Shown here one piece after another: positions 1 to 11,515 of a DNA stretch of 19,110 nucleotides (its first letter is position 1; the number at the start of each line of letters is the position of its first letter). The position numbers and the translations under genes were made by a program. The stretch is from Ciborinia camelliae (Eukaryota > Ascomycota > Leotiomycetes > Helotiales > Sclerotiniaceae), in the NCBI GenBank assembly GCA_025890175.1, contig JANPYM010000027.1, forward strand, positions 1 through 19,110. The letters run 5' to 3'. The notes under the pieces were generated by a model. It was not told the origin of the DNA. It saw only the letters and a program-made list of their open reading frames with translations, and made no database searches.

Positions 1-129
1 TTCATTCAAATTATTTTATTTATATAAATCTTTTAATTTATTTTCCGTTTATTCAAATTTTTTATTATTTCCTAATTTTAAAATAATATAATTTCAATAT
101 AAATTTAATAATAAAAAAATTTCTATATA

Positions 130-255
130 TTAATTGCAAACTATTTAAATTGTTTAAATAAAAAATAAGTTTTCTATTAATAATAAACAATTATAAATAA
201 TATTAGCAAAATCGAAAATTTTATATTCAATAAAAAAAAAAAAATAATATTGCTT
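130..255 (+). repeat. Dispersed repeat R1, copy 1 (short, diverged)
   Basis: The stretch from TTTAAATAAAAAATAAG to ATAAATAATATT, and on to AATAATATTG near 244-253, matches the 3' part of the two long R1 copies in the same order, with small indels. Only about 120 bp can be aligned by eye, so the limits are approximate and homology is probable rather than certain. Confidence 0.45.
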
Positions 256-259
256 TTTA

Positions 260-1735
260 TTATATTAATTAAATTATTTAAAATTGATTATATAATAATT
301 TGTATTTGTATTATATTGTCGCAAATTTAAAGTTTCAATCGTTTGAATCAATTAATAATAGTAATTAAATAGAAATGTGTTGAATTTTTTACAAATTTTT
401 TATAAAGAAATATTTGTTAATTAATATATTTATTATATCCCCCGAGATTTATATAAAATATAATTTTTTATTTTTTTTTGAATATTTATAATAATTATAA
501 AGTTTTTATTGTAATAATATATTATTTCAAAAATAATATTTTTAAAAGAATTTAAATATAAATGAATAATTCTTTTTTGGGATTTTGAATTAAAAGTTTT
601 TGATTTGATTTCATTTAATATTTAATTATTAATTGTTAAAAATATTTTGTTTGTAATTATTTTATTTTATAAATATTTTGATTATTTTTAGATATAAATA
701 TATTTTCAAAATATTTATTAAATATATTAACGAGTTTAATATTTTATTATTATTATTAAAATTGATAATATCAATTTTTAATATATTTCCGATAAGTCGA
801 AATAATTATTTTTGGTTTATTATATAATATTAATTAATAAAATTAACAAAAAGTTTGATTTATTTTTTTATAAAAAGTTATATTAAATAAATTATATTTA
901 TTATTTATAAATTTTTGTATTTTTTTAAATCTTAATTGAAGTATATAAAAAACGAAGTAATTTAAAATTGAATATTATAATTAAATAATTCTAAAAATTC
1001 TTTTTTTAGTTTTTTTAATAATAAAGTTTTTATAATTTATAATTTTTATTTTAATATCGAGAAAGGTTATATAGAAAATGTTTATAAAAATTTAAGAATA
1101 ATAATTTGCAATTTTTTATAAATTTTTTTTTAATTAAATTTATAAAAAAAACAAAAAAGTAATAATTAAATTATTAAATTCTATATTACTTTTCAAAATT
1201 TAATCTATTTTTTTTATTACAATTTATTTATTTTAAAAATTTTTTTTTATATTTATAAATTTGTTTATAATAATTCAAATTATTTAATTAAAGTCCGGCC
1301 CAAATTGTTTGATAATACATTATTTTATAATTCAAACGATATTCTTTTCATTTAAAAATCTTTTTTAGTATTAATATTATCTTTTTTTTATAAATATATC
1401 TAATTTTATTAAAAATACTTATAAACTATACAAAAAAACTTTTGCTTTATATAAATATTTGTAATATATTTATTTTTACTAAAATTATTTACAAAGTTTT
1501 TTTATTTCAGCTTTATAAATTTTATTAATATTTATAAATATTAATACTTAAATATTATAATTATATAATTTATTTATAAAATTAATATAAAAAATTAGTA
1601 TAAAAAATATAAATAGTTTCAAAAAGAATTAAAATTTATTAAAATTTATTAAAAGATTCCTTTTTAATTAATTTATTTATCTATAAAATATAAATTATTC
1701 CCGACAAAGCTAATAATTTATTTATTTAGAAAATC
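260..1735. other. AT-rich stretch, isolated GC scraps only
   Basis: No repeats with clear units and no gene. Small residual GC words are CCCCCG at 439-444 and GTCCGGCCC at 1293-1301. They have no inverted partner nearby and may be undegraded scraps of older elements. Confidence 0.6.
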
Positions 1736-1771
1736 TTAAAATATTATAATATTAATATTATAATATTTTAA
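1736..1771. repeat. 36-bp perfect palindrome
   Basis: The half-site TTAAAATATTATAATATT (1736-1753) is followed directly by its exact reverse complement (1754-1771), with no loop. It contains only A and T. It could extrude as a cruciform. In DNA of only A and T a chance palindrome this long is uncommon but possible in 19 kb. Confidence 0.8.
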
Positions 1772-3015
1772 TTATAATATTTTATTATTATATTAATATA
1801 TTAAAATTAATATAAAATATTTAAATTATTTATAAAATATATAAAATTGATATTAAATTATAAAATATAATTAAAACTTTTCAATTAATATATTTTGATT
1901 TTAATTTAAATAAAATGTTAGCGATTTATATTAATTATAAAAATTAAAAAAAATTATATTATTAATAATATAATATTGGAAAATATATATTTATATAAAA
2001 AACTTTTGCCTTTTAGCTTTTCAATACTAAAAATTATTAAATACTTTATTTATAGCTTTTTTAAACTATATATTTTATAATTAATTTAATTAGTTATTGG
2101 ATAGATTTGAAGATTGCGATTAATATTTTATATTTTAATTTATTTTAACAATTATAAAAAGAAATATATTAATTTCAAAAATTTTTGAAAAATATATATA
2201 ATATTTTAAAATAATATTTTAATTGTATACAAGATTTAAAGATTATATATTTATATAAGTTCAGTATTTATATAAATATATATTTATAATATATGATTTT
2301 ATAATTTATATAATTATTTTAATTTAATACAAAATTTGAATGTCTAGTTTTCAATTATAATATAAATTATATTAATCGAAAGTTTTTAAAAAGCTTTATT
2401 GATTAATATAAAATATATTAATTAAATATACTTTAATATAAAACTATATTAAACTAAATATATAAAATATAAATTATACAAAGATTTTAATTTGTATTTT
2501 AATTTTAAAGAAAATATTTTAAACATAATTTGGCCAGATTTTTATAAAAATCGATTCGGATATCTAAAATAAATATAGGATTTCCAATAATACTTACTTT
2601 CGCATATAAATTATTTATAAATAATCTATTAAATATAAAATCTCCTCTACAAAAAAATATTTATTACAACAATTTAAATACATTTATATAATTATTTATA
2701 ATATATTTTTTTTAATAAATAATTTAAATTTTAAATAAAATTGTTTTTATTATTAATAATAAAATTAAAAACATCAAAGAATCTATTAAAAAGATAAAAT
2801 AAATTAATTAATGGGATTAGATTTATAAATTTAAATAGTAATAATAATGTTAAATTTTTAAAAATGGGGGGTGATTTAATAATAGTATTTTTTATTTTAA
2901 TTTTTATTATTAATTGATTATTAAATAAAGTTTAATAAAGTCTGACACATAATAGATTTACCTAAATAATATTAATAAATAAGGGTTTTTTTAAAGAATT
3001 TATTAAAAAAATGTT
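1772..3015. other. AT-rich stretch outside R2 with nothing identifiable
   Basis: Apart from R2 copy 1 (2312-2515) this holds no repeat unit or gene that I can define. GC scraps are GGCCAGA near 2532 and a G6 run at 2866-2871. Confidence 0.6.
2312..2515 (+). repeat. Dispersed repeat R2, copy 1
   Basis: Matches 8347-8560 in the same orientation. It begins with AATTATTTTAATTTAATA, has an identical 28-nt block at 2349-2376 (8384-8411 in the other copy), and continues with scattered differences through a related A/T segment. The first base after the identical block is C here and T in copy 2. The right end is fuzzy. Confidence 0.75.
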
Positions 3016-3271
3016 AAAAATATATTATTAAAATAATATATAATAATAAAAATATTGAATTTGTTAATATATTTAATAAATATTTTAAAAATTAATTATA
3101 ATTATAATTATCCACTAATTTATTAAAATATCAAGTATATTAATAAATTCCAATATTTTTATTATCAATAATTTATTTTAATAATATATTTTTTAAAAGG
3201 GATTTTCACCGGATAATAAACAAATTCAATATATTTATTATTAATAATTTATTTTTTGATAATATATTTTT
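3016..3271. repeat. Fold-back structure with a duplicated right arm
   Basis: The left arm 3016-3066, read as its reverse complement, starts TAACAAATTCAATAT. It matches the right arm 3219-3271 along about 50 bp with few mismatches and gaps. A second copy of the right arm lies at about 3145-3198, so the right side is a tandem duplication with a period near 76 bp (shared AATAATTTATTTT at 3167 and 3243). The residual GC motif TTTTCACCGGATAA lies between the two right arms. It could be a MITE-like inverted repeat relic or a product of replication slippage. Confidence 0.55.
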
Positions 3272-3470
3272 AAAAAGAACTTTTGTAAATATTATGGATT
3301 ATTTAGTTTAAATTTATAGGGAGGTTTTTTCAGAATTAAGGTTATAAAAAAATTTATAAGTTAAATTGGGTAATCTATAAAAATTTTTGTATTTATATAA
3401 TTTATAATTATTAAGATATTTATGATTAAAGTTTTTTTAATTTTGATTAGTTTTTTTTTTTCTTCAAACT

Positions 3471-3607
3471 AAAAATAAAAATGAAAAAAGAAGGAAAAAA
3501 AAAGAAAAAAAAAAGAGAAAAAAGAAAAGAAATGAAAAGAAAAGAGAAGAAAAAAAGAAAAAAAGAAAGAAAAAAGAAAAATAAAAGGAAAAGAAAAAAA
3601 AAAAAGA
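3471..3607 (+). repeat. 137-nt purine tract (A/G), only four pyrimidines
   Basis: Runs of A broken by single or double G, with T only at 3476, 3482, 3533 and 3582. It is preceded at 3450-3465 by G, a T11 run and CTTC, which is complementary to parts of the tract. Homopurine tracts of this length can form triplex DNA and exclude nucleosomes; that is general knowledge, not shown here. A 43-codon lysine-rich frame at 3481-3612 is a consequence of the composition. Confidence 0.85.
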
Positions 3608-4104
3608 TTTAATTTCGTTGTTATAAAGTGTTATTAATATTTATATATAATTGATCTAAATTAAATATTCAAAAAAGTCATTTTAGAATTTAGGTTTGGA
3701 ATTATTTCGAAATACAAAATATAGTTAATATTTGATGTATTATTATATTTGAAATATATTATTTTTTATAAAGAATTGATTTAGTTTTTATATATTTATT
3801 ATATATTAATTTAAAAATTAAATAATTAAAAAATATATTTTTCTTGAATAAATATAGGAATTTAGTTTTAAATTTGAATATATATTTTTACTTAAATAAT
3901 ATTATTTTATTTAAAAATTGATATATTTTTTATATATTTATTATATATATATAATTTAAATTAAATATTTTAAAATTTATAAATTTTGTTATTATTTTAT
4001 TTTTTTAAATTTTTATTTTCAAATTGAATTTCAAAAATACAAATCTTTTTAATTAAGTTTTTTTTATTATTTTATTAATTTCGGAGGTATTCAATTTTTT
4101 TTTC
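3608..4104. other. AT-rich stretch, weak internal repetition
   Basis: TTTTTATATATTTATTATATAT recurs in part near 3785 and 3929, which suggests an old duplication of about 145 bp. The 3' end becomes T/C rich and leads into the 45-bp minisatellite. I see no gene. Confidence 0.5.
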
Positions 4105-4370
4105 ATTATTTCAAATTCAATTTTATTACCTCAAATTTCTTTTATTATTATCTCAAATTTAATTTTATTATTTTCAAATTTCTTTCTTTTATTATTATTT
4201 CAAATTTAATTTTATTTTATTTTCAAATCCTTTTTTATTATTATTTCAAATTCAATTCTATTTTATTCTTAAATCCCCTTTATTATTATTTCAAATTCGA
4301 TTTTTATTATTATTTAAATTTCGATTTTCTTTTATTTTATTATTTTCAAAATTCAAATTCGATTTATTTA
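4105..4370 (+). repeat. 45-47-bp minisatellite based on TTATTTCAAATTC
   Basis: The motif CAAATTYRATTTT after a TTATTATTA run recurs with its C at 4112, 4154, 4201, 4247 and 4292, giving spacings of 42, 47, 46 and 45 bp, and then in a more degraded form to about 4370. Units differ mainly at C/T positions (CAAATTCAA, CAAATTTAA, CAAATTCGA). Confidence 0.7.
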
Positions 4371-4769
4371 TCTTTTATTATTTATTTGAAAATACAATAT
4401 ATTAATAATTTTTTATATATTATTTATATTATCTTTACATTTATATATTATTTTATATATTTTACACTTCGATTTTAGAGTAATTTAATTTTTATATTTT
4501 AATTTCGAGAAATTTTATTTTCGATTTTAATTTCAAAATTTAAATTTATTAACAAAAATAAAATATAAAATTCTAAAATATAATATAAAATTTATATTAT
4601 ATTATTATTAATTATTTTTTCAGATAATATATATATATTTTAATTTATATTTTTTAATAAAAATTAATAATTTTATTTTAAAATATTATATTTTATTTTA
4701 TATTTTAAATATTTAAATTATAATATTATTAATATTAATATTTAAATTTGAATTATAAAAATAAACCCT
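4371..4769. other. AT-rich stretch with nothing identifiable
   Basis: Simple A/T DNA of TATTTTA-type words between the 45-bp minisatellite and R1 copy 2. I see no gene or clear period. Confidence 0.6.
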
Positions 4770-5320
4770 ATCTTTTATTTTTTTATTAAGTTTAAATATT
4801 TTATATATAAGATTTATAGATTAGATTTATATCCATTCCTACTATAATAAATTTATAAAATTTCGTATAATTTAAAGATTCAATAAATAGGTTTAATAAA
4901 TAAATTTCATAAATAGATTTAGTTAAATATAATTAAATATAACCAAACAAAATAAATAAAATAAAATAAATTTGAAATCGATTATTTTATTTATAATTAA
5001 TTATTAATTATTATTTTAAATTTAGCTTTATATAATTTATATAATTAAAAAAAGTTTTATACTATATTTTATATATATATTATTTTATTTTTTAATCAAT
5101 TTATATATTATTTTAAATTATATATTGATTTCAAATTTTAATATAAATTAAAATTTTAATATTCTAAAAAATTTGCTTATATAATATAATTTTATTATAT
5201 ATTTAATTAATTAAATAAATTAAAATTAAAATTTTTTTATTAATTAAATTATTTAAATAAAAATAATTTTTTATTAATAATAAATGATTATAAAATAATA
5301 TTTTTTATAAAAATAATATT
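4770..5320 (+). repeat. Dispersed repeat R1, copy 2
   Basis: About 550 bp aligned end to end with 7088-7624 in the same orientation. A 44-nt block is identical (4974-5017 against 7284-7327). Over 4788-4824 against 7110-7146 there are 6 differences in 37 columns, all transitions. The copy retains no coding frame. It ends 12 bases before a 44-nt pure A run (5333-5376) that copy 3 lacks. The nature of the parent element is unknown. Confidence 0.85.
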
Positions 5321-5325
5321 ATTTA

Positions 5326-5332
<7 letters not shown>

Positions 5333-5376
<44 letters not shown>
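5333..5376 (+). repeat. Poly-A run of 44
   Basis: Forty-four consecutive A, then GAAAAG. It lies just after R1 copy 2. It may be the A-tail relic of a retroposon or a slippage expansion. R1 copy 3 has no such run at the equivalent place, so it arose, or was lost, after the copies separated. Confidence 0.9.
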
Positions 5377-5378
<2 letters not shown>

Positions 5379-5900
5379 AAAGTTTTATTTAATTAAATTT
5401 TTAATAAAATTTAAATTTTTTAATTAATTTAAAAATTTTTTATTTCATTTTTTTTATTTATTTATAATTATAAATAAAAAATATTATAAAATTAAAATAT
5501 CCACAAATAACTTTTTAAAATAATTTTGTTTTTAATAATTTAAATTATTTATAAAATAAATTATTTATTAATTCTAATATATATATTATTATCACCCATC
5601 AATTAAAATAAAACAATATAATTTTATAAATTATCGAAAAACATTCTAATAAAATAAAAATATAATCTTTTTTAAATTTTTATTATTTTTTTATTTTTTT
5701 TTATTTTTTATTCATTTTTTATTTTATTTTTAATTATATATTAAAATATTATTATTATTAAAATTTTATTTTAATTTAAAATAAATAATTAAGATTTATA
5801 TATATAAAGTTTTCCCTTTATTTTTTTATAAATTCAAATTAATATATTATTAATCCTTATAATTCTACTATTTCTTTTATTTTTATATATACACATTTCT
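5377..5900. other. AT-rich stretch with nothing identifiable
   Basis: Lies between the A44 run and the C-rich minisatellite. It contains a (TTTTTA)n-like T-rich patch at about 5670-5730. No gene is present. Confidence 0.6.
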
Positions 5901-6094
5901 ATCGCCCTTATATTACTATTACCACCCTATTACTGCCCCTATTACCACCTTTATTATCGCCTTTACTACTACCTCTATCACCCTCCTAATACCATTATTA
6001 TCATTATTATTATTAATATTATTATTTTTATTACCTTTACTATTATTCCCATTATTTTTATTATTATTATTATCTTTATTATTATTATTATTCC
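5901..6094 (+). repeat. C-rich 12-bp minisatellite running into (TTA)n
   Basis: 5918-5987 holds six units of about 12 bp, for example ATTACTGCCCCT, ATTACCACCTTT, ATTATCGCCTTT and ACTACTACCTCT. Across those four, six columns vary and every difference is a transition. 5901-6000 is 38% G/C, with all but three of these bases being C, so it is strongly strand-asymmetric. After 5988 it grades into ATT/TTA trinucleotide repeats with sporadic CC. Confidence 0.7.
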
Positions 6095-7087
6095 TTTTTC
6101 ATTAATTTATTATTATTTTATTATCAACTCTATATTCTTCCCTAATAAATATATTAACAATTTAATTAATAATAATAATATTATTATAATAATAATAATA
6201 TTAATATATTTATTAAAATTAAATTTTTTTTTATTTATCAGAATTTATATTATTTATAATATTTTTTAAAAAAATATTAAATCTTTTTTATTTACCTTTA
6301 AAAAAATATACTAAATAAATTTATAATAATATTAAATAATATTAATTTATAATTAATAAAATATAATATATTAATTATTAACAAAAATTTTATATTTTTA
6401 AATATTAAAATAATTAAAAAACCGTTTTTAATTGTTTTTTTAAATAAAATAAAATTTTATTAAAAAATTTCCAAAATAATTAATAAAATTTAAAATTTTA
6501 TATTAGAAAAGTTTTTATATTAAAAATATAAAAAAATATTGTTTTCATATATATTTGATTAAAAAGAATTTGTAAATTATATTTATAGATTTATATATAT
6601 TTATTATATTAATAGCCCAATAAATTTAATTAATTATTTTTTGGTCCCAATATATTTAATATAATTAAAAAATAATAATATTTATATATTCCAAATAATA
6701 TAAATTTATAAATTAATAATAAAATTTTAATTAACAAATATTTAGTTGAAATTTTTTTTTATATTTACCTTTATTATTATTAAATAAAATAAATAAATTT
6801 TTATTTTTTTAATATTATTAAAATAATAAAATAAAGAATTTTTATTTTAAAATTTATAATTAATAAAATAAATTGAATATTTAAATATTAAATAATATAT
6901 TTAAATAATAAATAAAAATATTTAAATATTAGGTTTTTTAAATAAATAATTTGTTTTTATAAAATTTAATAAATTAATTTTTAAAATTTTAAATATATAT
7001 TTAATAATAAAATATAATGATTTTTAATATTTTTTATATTCTTAAACTAAATATTATAAAATCTATATAATATAATAAAACAATTTT
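6095..7087. other. AT-rich stretch with nothing identifiable
   Basis: Includes (AAT)n near 6168-6200. Two GC scraps, AGCCCAATAAATTTAATTAA near 6613 and GGTCCCAATATATTTAATAT near 6643, lie 30 bp apart and may be a degraded two-unit repeat. No gene is present. Confidence 0.6.
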
Positions 7088-7624
7088 TTATTATTTTTAT
7101 TTTTTTGTTAAATCCAAATACTTTATATATAAGATTTGTAGATTAATTTTGTAAACTAAATTCATATTATTTCTAAAATAGATTTGTATGATTTGTAGAT
7201 TTAATTAATAGATTTAGTAAATAAAGGTTTGATTAAATATAGTTAGGTATAATAAGATAAGATAAATGAAATAAAATAAATTCGAAATCGATTATTTTAT
7301 TTATAATTAATTATTAATTATTATTTTTAGAATTTAGCTCTATATAATTTATATAATTAAAAGTCTATATTATATTTTATATATATATTATTTTTTTCGA
7401 TTGATTTATATATTATTTTAAGATTATATATTAATTTTAAATTTTAATATAAATTGAAAATTTTGATATTTTAAAAATTTGTTTATATAATATAACTTAT
7501 ATATATTCAATTAATTAAATAAATTAAAATTAAAATTTTTTTATTAATTAGATTATTTAAATAAAAATGATTTTTTATTAATAATAAGTAATTATAAAAT
7601 AATATTTTTTATAAAAATAATATT
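7088..7624 (+). repeat. Dispersed repeat R1, copy 3
   Basis: Partner of 4770-5320. It keeps more C and G than that copy: for example TTCGAAATCG at 7281-7290 against TTTGAAATCG at 4971-4980, a CpG-to-TpG change. It also keeps AATCCAAATAC at 7111-7121 where the other copy reads AGTTTAAATAT. It is therefore the less decayed of the two. Confidence 0.85.
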
Positions 7625-8346
7625 GTTTGTTATTATTATATTATATAATATATAGTTCTTGGTAAAATTCAAATTGATTTTAAAAATTTATTAAAATATT
7701 TAATATTTTTTTAATTAATTAATTAAATTTAAATTTTTTAAAAAATATTTAAAATTATTAGATTTTTAGAAATATATCAAAAATGTTAAATTATTCAAAT
7801 AATAAATATTAATTTATATATTTAATTTTAAAATTTATTTAAATTTATTTTTTTAGAAGTTGATATTTTATTCAATTTTTTATTTTTTTTTATTTAAAAT
7901 TTATATTATTCGAATTGTAAAATATATTATAATTTTAAAGATTTCAATATTTTTTTAATTATAAAATTTGAATTATAATTTAATTAATAAAATTTATATA
8001 AAAATTATTAAAAATTATTAAAAAGCTTTCAATAAATATTAATAAATATTATAATAAAAATTATAATTTGATATAACTTTTAATTATTTTAATTTAAAAT
8101 TTTAAAAATAATATTATTTAAAAGTTTTTTAAAATATTTATAAATTAGTTTATTTTCTATTTTAATATATTTTTATAAGGATTAATATTAGATTTAAGAT
8201 TTTGAAATATAATAATAAACAATTAATAATCGATAAAATTAATAAGAAGAAGCGGATAATAAATAATGGCAAAATAGAAAATGGGCTTATAAGATTATAA
8301 TTATACATAAGTCTATAAGCTTTATTTTATTTTCTAATTTAAATAC
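7625..8346. other. AT-rich stretch, one slightly GC-richer patch
   Basis: Featureless except for 8246-8320, where G+C rises to about a quarter and the arms GCTTATA (8285) and TATAAGC (ending 8320) could pair around a loop of about 22 bases. It does not fold as a tRNA and lacks polymerase III boxes. Confidence 0.5.
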
Positions 8347-8560
8347 AATTATTTTAATTTAATATAAAATTTAAAACCCCAAATTTCAATTATAATATAA
8401 ATTATATTAATTAAAAATGTTTAAAAAGATTTATTAATTGATATAAAATCTATTAATTATTAATATTTTAATATAAAATTATATAAAATTAAATATAAAT
8501 GCTCGAAAATATAAAAAATTTTCCAATTTCTATTTTAATCCTAAAAATAGGATATTTAAA
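8347..8560 (+). repeat. Dispersed repeat R2, copy 2
   Basis: Partner of 2312-2515, sharing the 28-nt identical block at 8384-8411. It ends about 30 bp before the 68-bp tandem array of module M1. There is no coding content. Confidence 0.75.
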
Positions 8561-8592
8561 TTAATTCGAATACAAAAATGAATATACAAAGT

Positions 8593-8895
8593 TATACTTT
8601 ATTTTATTTATATACAAATTAAATCAAATATAACTTTATTATTTTATTAATTATAAAGATTATACTTTATTTTATTTGTATATAAATTAAATTGAATATA
8701 ATTTTGTTATTTTATTAATTATAAATATTATATTTTATTTTATTTATATATAAATCAAATCGAATATAATTTTATTATTTTTATTAATTATAAAAATTAC
8801 ACTTTATTTTATTTATATGTGGATTAAATAAAATATAAAGATTATTATTATATTAATTACAAAAATTATACTTTATTTTATTTACATATTTTATC
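8593..8895 (+). repeat. Module M1: 68-69-bp tandem array
   Basis: Units begin TATACTTTATTTTATTT or a close variant at 8593, 8661, 8729, 8798 and 8867, giving periods of 68, 68, 69 and 69 and about 4.4 copies. Each carries a TATAAATTAAAT-like segment and ends TTATTAATTATAAA-AT. Homologous units form a second array at 13143-13494. Confidence 0.9.
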
Positions 8896-8970
8896 TAAAT
8901 TTTAATCTTTTAATAAAAATATTATTTAGATTAATTTTTCAATTATTTTATAAAAAAAATAATTTGAAAT

Positions 8971-9108
8971 TATATATAATATATATAATATATACAATAT
9001 ATATAATATATATAATATATATAATATATATAATATATATAATATATACAATATATATAATATATACAATATATATAATATATATAATATATAATATATA
9101 TAATATTA
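8971..9108 (+). repeat. Module M1: 9-bp (ATATATAAT)n array
   Basis: About 15 units of a 9-bp A/T motif, with three units carrying ATATACAAT. Since 9 is a multiple of 3 it stays open in one frame, giving an Ile/Tyr-rich translation at 8964-9206 that I do not regard as a gene. It ends in ATATATAATATTATTAAA (9096-9113), which recurs as a single unit in module M2 at 13579-13596. Confidence 0.9.
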
Positions 9109-9124
9109 TTAAACTTATATTTAC

Positions 9125-9700
9125 AAATTATACTATATATTTTTTTATCAATTTTTTTAAATTTTATACAAAAGTTTATTATATATTTTTTATTAACTTT
9201 TTCTAAATTTTATATAAAAATTTACCATATATTTTTTTGTTAATTTTTCTTAAATCTTATATAAAAATTTATTATATATTTTTTTGTTAATTTTAATTAA
9301 ATATAAAACAAAAGTTATTATATATATTTTATCAATTTTAATTAAATTTAGAACTAAAATTATTATATATCCTTTTTATCAATTTTAATTTCAAAAAAAA
9401 AGGTATTATATATTTTTTATAAATTTTATTAATTTTTTAAAAAAAAATATTCAAGGAGAAAAAGCTACTATATATTTTCTATCAGGTTTTGTTAACTCCT
9501 GACAAAAAAATACTTAAAAAAAAAAACTATTATATGTTTTTTTATCGATTTTATTAATTTCTAAAAAAAAATATTTAAAAAAAGCTACCGTATATTTTTT
9601 CATCGATTTTATTAATTTTTTAAAAAAAAATATTTAAAAAAAACTATTATATATTTTTTATTAAATTTCAAAAAAAAAAAATTTGGATTTTTTTATTATC
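9125..9700 (+). repeat. Module M1: 43-62-bp array around TTATATATTTTTT
   Basis: The core TATATATTTT recurs near 9134, 9180, 9226, 9273, 9321, 9364, 9407, 9469, 9531, 9589 and 9648. Spacing is 46-48 bp for the first units, 43 for two, then 58-62. The longer units add an A run and CTACTATATA-type lead-ins. Some cores are altered only by transitions: CATATAT at 9226, TATATGT at 9531 and CGTATAT at 9589. Confidence 0.8.
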
Positions 9701-10496
<796 letters not shown>

Positions 10497-10782
10497 TTTA
10501 ATATATTTTTTTTCTTAAACTTTTTTTATTATATTCCCAATCCTTTTTAAAAATATTTATTTTAAAATCAAAATCATCTATTTTTTTATTCGATAAAATT
10601 AATAATATTTAAAAGATTAATTGATTAATAAAAATATTTTTTTAATTATAAAATAATAATTTAAAAAGAATTTATTAAAAACAAATAATAATAAAATTAT
10701 CAAAAAAAAATAAAAAAAAATGAAATAATAAATTAAAAAAAAATAATTAAATAAAAAATAATTAAAAAAAAATAACAAAAAA

Positions 10783-10927
10783 ATTGTAAATAATAAAAAA
10801 GTTATAAATAATAAAAAAATTATAAATAATAAAAAAAGTTATAAATAATAAAAAAGTTATAAATAATAAAAAAAATTGTAGATAATAAAAAAGTTATAAA
10901 TAACAAAAAGTTATAAATAATAAAAAA
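10783..10927 (+). repeat. 17-20-bp A-rich array TTATAAATAATAAAAAAG
   Basis: About eight units of TTATAAATAATAAAAAAG, with the A run varying in length. Variants include TTGTAAATAAT, TTGTAGATAAT and TTATAAATAAC, all of which differ by transitions. There is no coding content. Confidence 0.8.
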
Positions 10928-10944
10928 ATATAAAAAATAAAAAA

Positions 10945-11040
10945 ATATGTTAAATAAAGGGAATATATTAAATAAAAAAAAATATATTAAATAAAAAAGT
11001 ATGTTAAATAAAAAATATATATTAAATAAAAATAATATAT
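10945..11040 (+). repeat. 17-18-bp A-rich array TATATTAAATAAAAAA
   Basis: About five units alternating TATGTTAAATAAA and TATATTAAATAAA, again a G/A transition. It directly follows the TTATAAATAAT array and precedes R3 copy 1. Confidence 0.7.
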
Positions 11041-11064
11041 TGATTTTTTTTAAAAATAAAAAAA

Positions 11065-11515
11065 AATTGAATTAATTAAATTAATTAATTCAAATAAATT
11101 GATTTTTATAAAAAAAATTTCAACTTTTTTTTATTATAATTTTATATATTTATTTTTTTTCGAAAAAACAAATACTTTTTAATTTTCACAAATATAAATT
11201 AAATTCTAATCTTCAATTAACCAAATAATTCAAATTTCAAAATTTATAAGTTTTTTTATAAATATCCCTAAACTTGTTTTTTTTAAAACTTTATAATCAA
11301 TCTCTTTTTAACAATTTTAATATTCAACAATTATATTACATTAAAATATTATATTTTGATTAATTAATCAATTAACAATTTTATTATATATTATATTATA
11401 AATACTTTGATTTAAATAAAAAATTATAATATATATTATATTATTTCAAATTAAACAATTCCTATATTTTTATAAATTAAAATCCTTTAATAATTAAAAA
11501 AATAATTAAATACTT
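11065..11515 (+). repeat. Dispersed repeat R3, copy 1
   Basis: Aligns in patches, in the same order and orientation, with 16227-16690. Anchors are AAATTGAAT...AAATAAAT at the left end, CAAATATAAATTAA, the block 11309-11346, and ATAAATTAAAAT at the right end. Over 11309-11346 against 16390-16427 (38 columns, no gaps) there are 7 differences, all transitions. The right end merges with the higher-order array. Confidence 0.75.

Noticed and set aside
1293..1301. GTCCGGCCC as a regulatory site or GC cluster
   Set aside because: It is a lone nine-base scrap with no repeats or inverted partner; only its residual composition could be noted.
3481..3612. 43-codon Lys/Arg/Glu-rich frame starting ATGAAAAAAGAAGG
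   Set aside because: It lies wholly in the purine tract, where stops are scarce (TAA, TAG and TGA all need T). A ribosome-site-like AGAAGG is incidental.
8246..8320. Degraded tRNA or small RNA
   Set aside because: The 7-bp arms with a loop of about 22 bases do not make a cloverleaf, and there is no T-loop motif. In A/T DNA such arms are common.
8964..9206. 80-codon + strand open frame rich in Ile and Tyr
   Set aside because: It is the translation of the 9-bp (ATATATAAT)n array and the A/T repeats after it. A period that is a multiple of three keeps a frame open without selection.
8593..9700. CRISPR array
   Set aside because: Repeats are contiguous with no unique spacers, of varying length, and the DNA looks eukaryotic.
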